From assembly GCA_005881055.1 (NCBI GenBank), contig VBHW01000234.1:1-5713 (forward strand): a stretch of 5,713 nt of DNA, given 5' to 3'. Both the position numbers and the translations under genes were made by a program. The notes below the pieces were generated by a model. It did no database searches. It saw only the letters and a list, made by a program, of their open reading frames with translations, and was not told where the DNA came from. Position 1 is the stretch's first letter. Each line of letters begins with the position of its first letter. Below are positions 5,308 through 5,713 of the stretch, piece by piece. The DNA is from Chloroflexota bacterium. Lineage in GTDB: Bacteria > Chloroflexota > Limnocylindria > Limnocylindrales > CSP1-4.

Positions 5308-5325
5308 GATGCCCCGCGGGGCATC
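5308..5325. terminator. Perfect 18-bp palindrome (stem-loop repeat, copy 2), probable terminator of the PIG-L gene
   Basis: GATGCCCCGCGGGGCATC is a perfect 9+9 palindrome. As RNA it gives a 7-bp stem with a CGCG loop on either strand. It lies 21 bases beyond the TGA of the minus-strand PIG-L gene and between two convergent genes, the usual place for a bidirectional terminator. On the minus strand a weak T run (GCGCGGTTTCGG) follows; on the plus strand none does. Confidence 0.45.
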
Positions 5326-5346
5326 AAGTGCGACGGACAGGCGTTC

Positions 5347-5713
5347 TCAGAGGCCCGCGAAGAGGTCGGTCTCGGGCAGCTGGACCTCGACGTCGCGCGA
5401 CGCGCGCAGGATGAACGCCTCGGCCGACCAGGATCTGCGCCAGCCCTCGAGGCCGAGGCGCACGAACGGGAAGTCGTCGGCGATCTGCGTGACATGGCGG
5501 CGCAGGGCATCCCACTTGAGCTGCAGGACGTCGGAGACGTCGACGCGCGTCGTGATCTGCTCGTCGGGGACGAGGACGCGCGCCATCCAGGTCTCGTACT
5601 CCGCCAGCTGCTCGGGCGTGGCGTCCGTTGGCGGCGACCATGGGTCGGCTTCGCCCAGCTCGGCCATCATCGATGCCATCGCCTCCCGCGCCGAGGCGGG
5701 GATCACCGACTCG
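5347..5713 (-). CDS. PIG-L/LmbE-type deacetylase, C-terminal part (5' end outside window)
   Basis: The minus-strand frame ends with TGA at 5347-5349 and is open through the right window edge, showing about 121 residues. A GTG at 5706 is probably internal. PIG-L family enzymes are Zn-dependent hydrolases that remove acetyl or similar acyl groups from GlcNAc-type substrates; they include MshB and Mca of mycothiol metabolism and LmbE-like proteins. The visible part resembles the family's C-terminal region. A TTRVDVSDVLQLKWDALRRH stretch is followed by TQI, the place where MshB/Mca-type proteins have a conserved strand and a helix ending in H-x-(S/T)-Q. A PF..RLG...WRR.W..E.F.L segment follows, then an acidic tail ending near DLFAGL. 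The N-terminal zinc motif (HPDD type) would lie outside the window, so activity cannot be judged. It converges on the CapA gene, with a palindromic hairpin 21 bases after its stop. Confidence 0.72.
   Translation of the reverse strand, partial: ESVIPASAREAMASMMAELGEADPWSPPTDATPEQLAEYETWMARVLVPDEQITTRVDVSDVLQLKWDALRRHVTQIADDFPFVRLGLEGWRRSWSAEAFILRASRDVEVQLPETDLFAGL

Noticed and set aside
2430..5510. Minus-strand reading frame of 1026 codons spanning GT87, CapA antisense and beyond
   Set aside because: Only the part from 3368 to 2430 looks like a membrane protein. The rest is Arg/Asp/Gly-rich sequence antisense to the CapA gene, a typical shadow in GC-rich DNA.
1..5713. CRISPR array, insertion sequence, toxin-antitoxin or phage-defence genes
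   Set aside because: No regularly spaced repeats, no transposase-like protein with terminal inverted repeats, and no small paired genes were found.

Overview
The window is GC-rich DNA with strong G/C preference at third codon positions. GTG starts dominate, and Shine-Dalgarno sequences are scarce in front of the genes. This fits a high-GC Gram-positive-type or Chloroflexota (Limnocylindria-like) bacterium. The lineage is inferred from composition and gene content, not from a marker gene.

Layout, left to right. (1) The 3' part of a secreted, probably beta-propeller protein on + (3-1010; its start lies outside the window). (2) A 322-base gap of lower GC. It has a strong terminator-like hairpin near its left end and a good promoter at its right end. 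(3) An intact tRNA-Asp(GTC) with encoded CCA (1333-1409). (4) A GH18 chitinase-like lipoprotein on + (about 1467-2480). (5) A polytopic membrane glycosyltransferase of the GT87/DUF2029 type on - (2430-3368), whose 3' end overlaps the GH18 3' end by 51 bp. (6) A divergent, very short intergenic region that appears to hold back-to-back promoters. (7) A CapA-type (PGA_cap) metallophosphoesterase-like protein on + (body 3597-5048). Its signal peptide lies in a different frame (from 3425), which points to a one-base frameshift around 3500-3560. (8) A 298-base gap with several hairpins, including two near-identical stem-loops. (9) The C-terminal part of a PIG-L/LmbE-type deacetylase on - (5347 to the window end).

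The four recognisable enzymes (GH18, GT87, CapA, PIG-L) all belong to families that act on sugars, sugar lipids or surface polymers. The region therefore looks like a loose cell-envelope glycan neighbourhood. The genes alternate in strand, so they are not one operon. I found no CRISPR array, insertion sequence, phage gene or toxin-antitoxin pair, and no convincing undescribed multi-gene system. The most worthwhile points are the CapA frameshift, the apparent leaderless GTG starts with a TANNNT box just upstream, the duplicated stem-loop between the convergent CapA and PIG-L genes, and the AT-richer, possibly decayed segment upstream of the tRNA.
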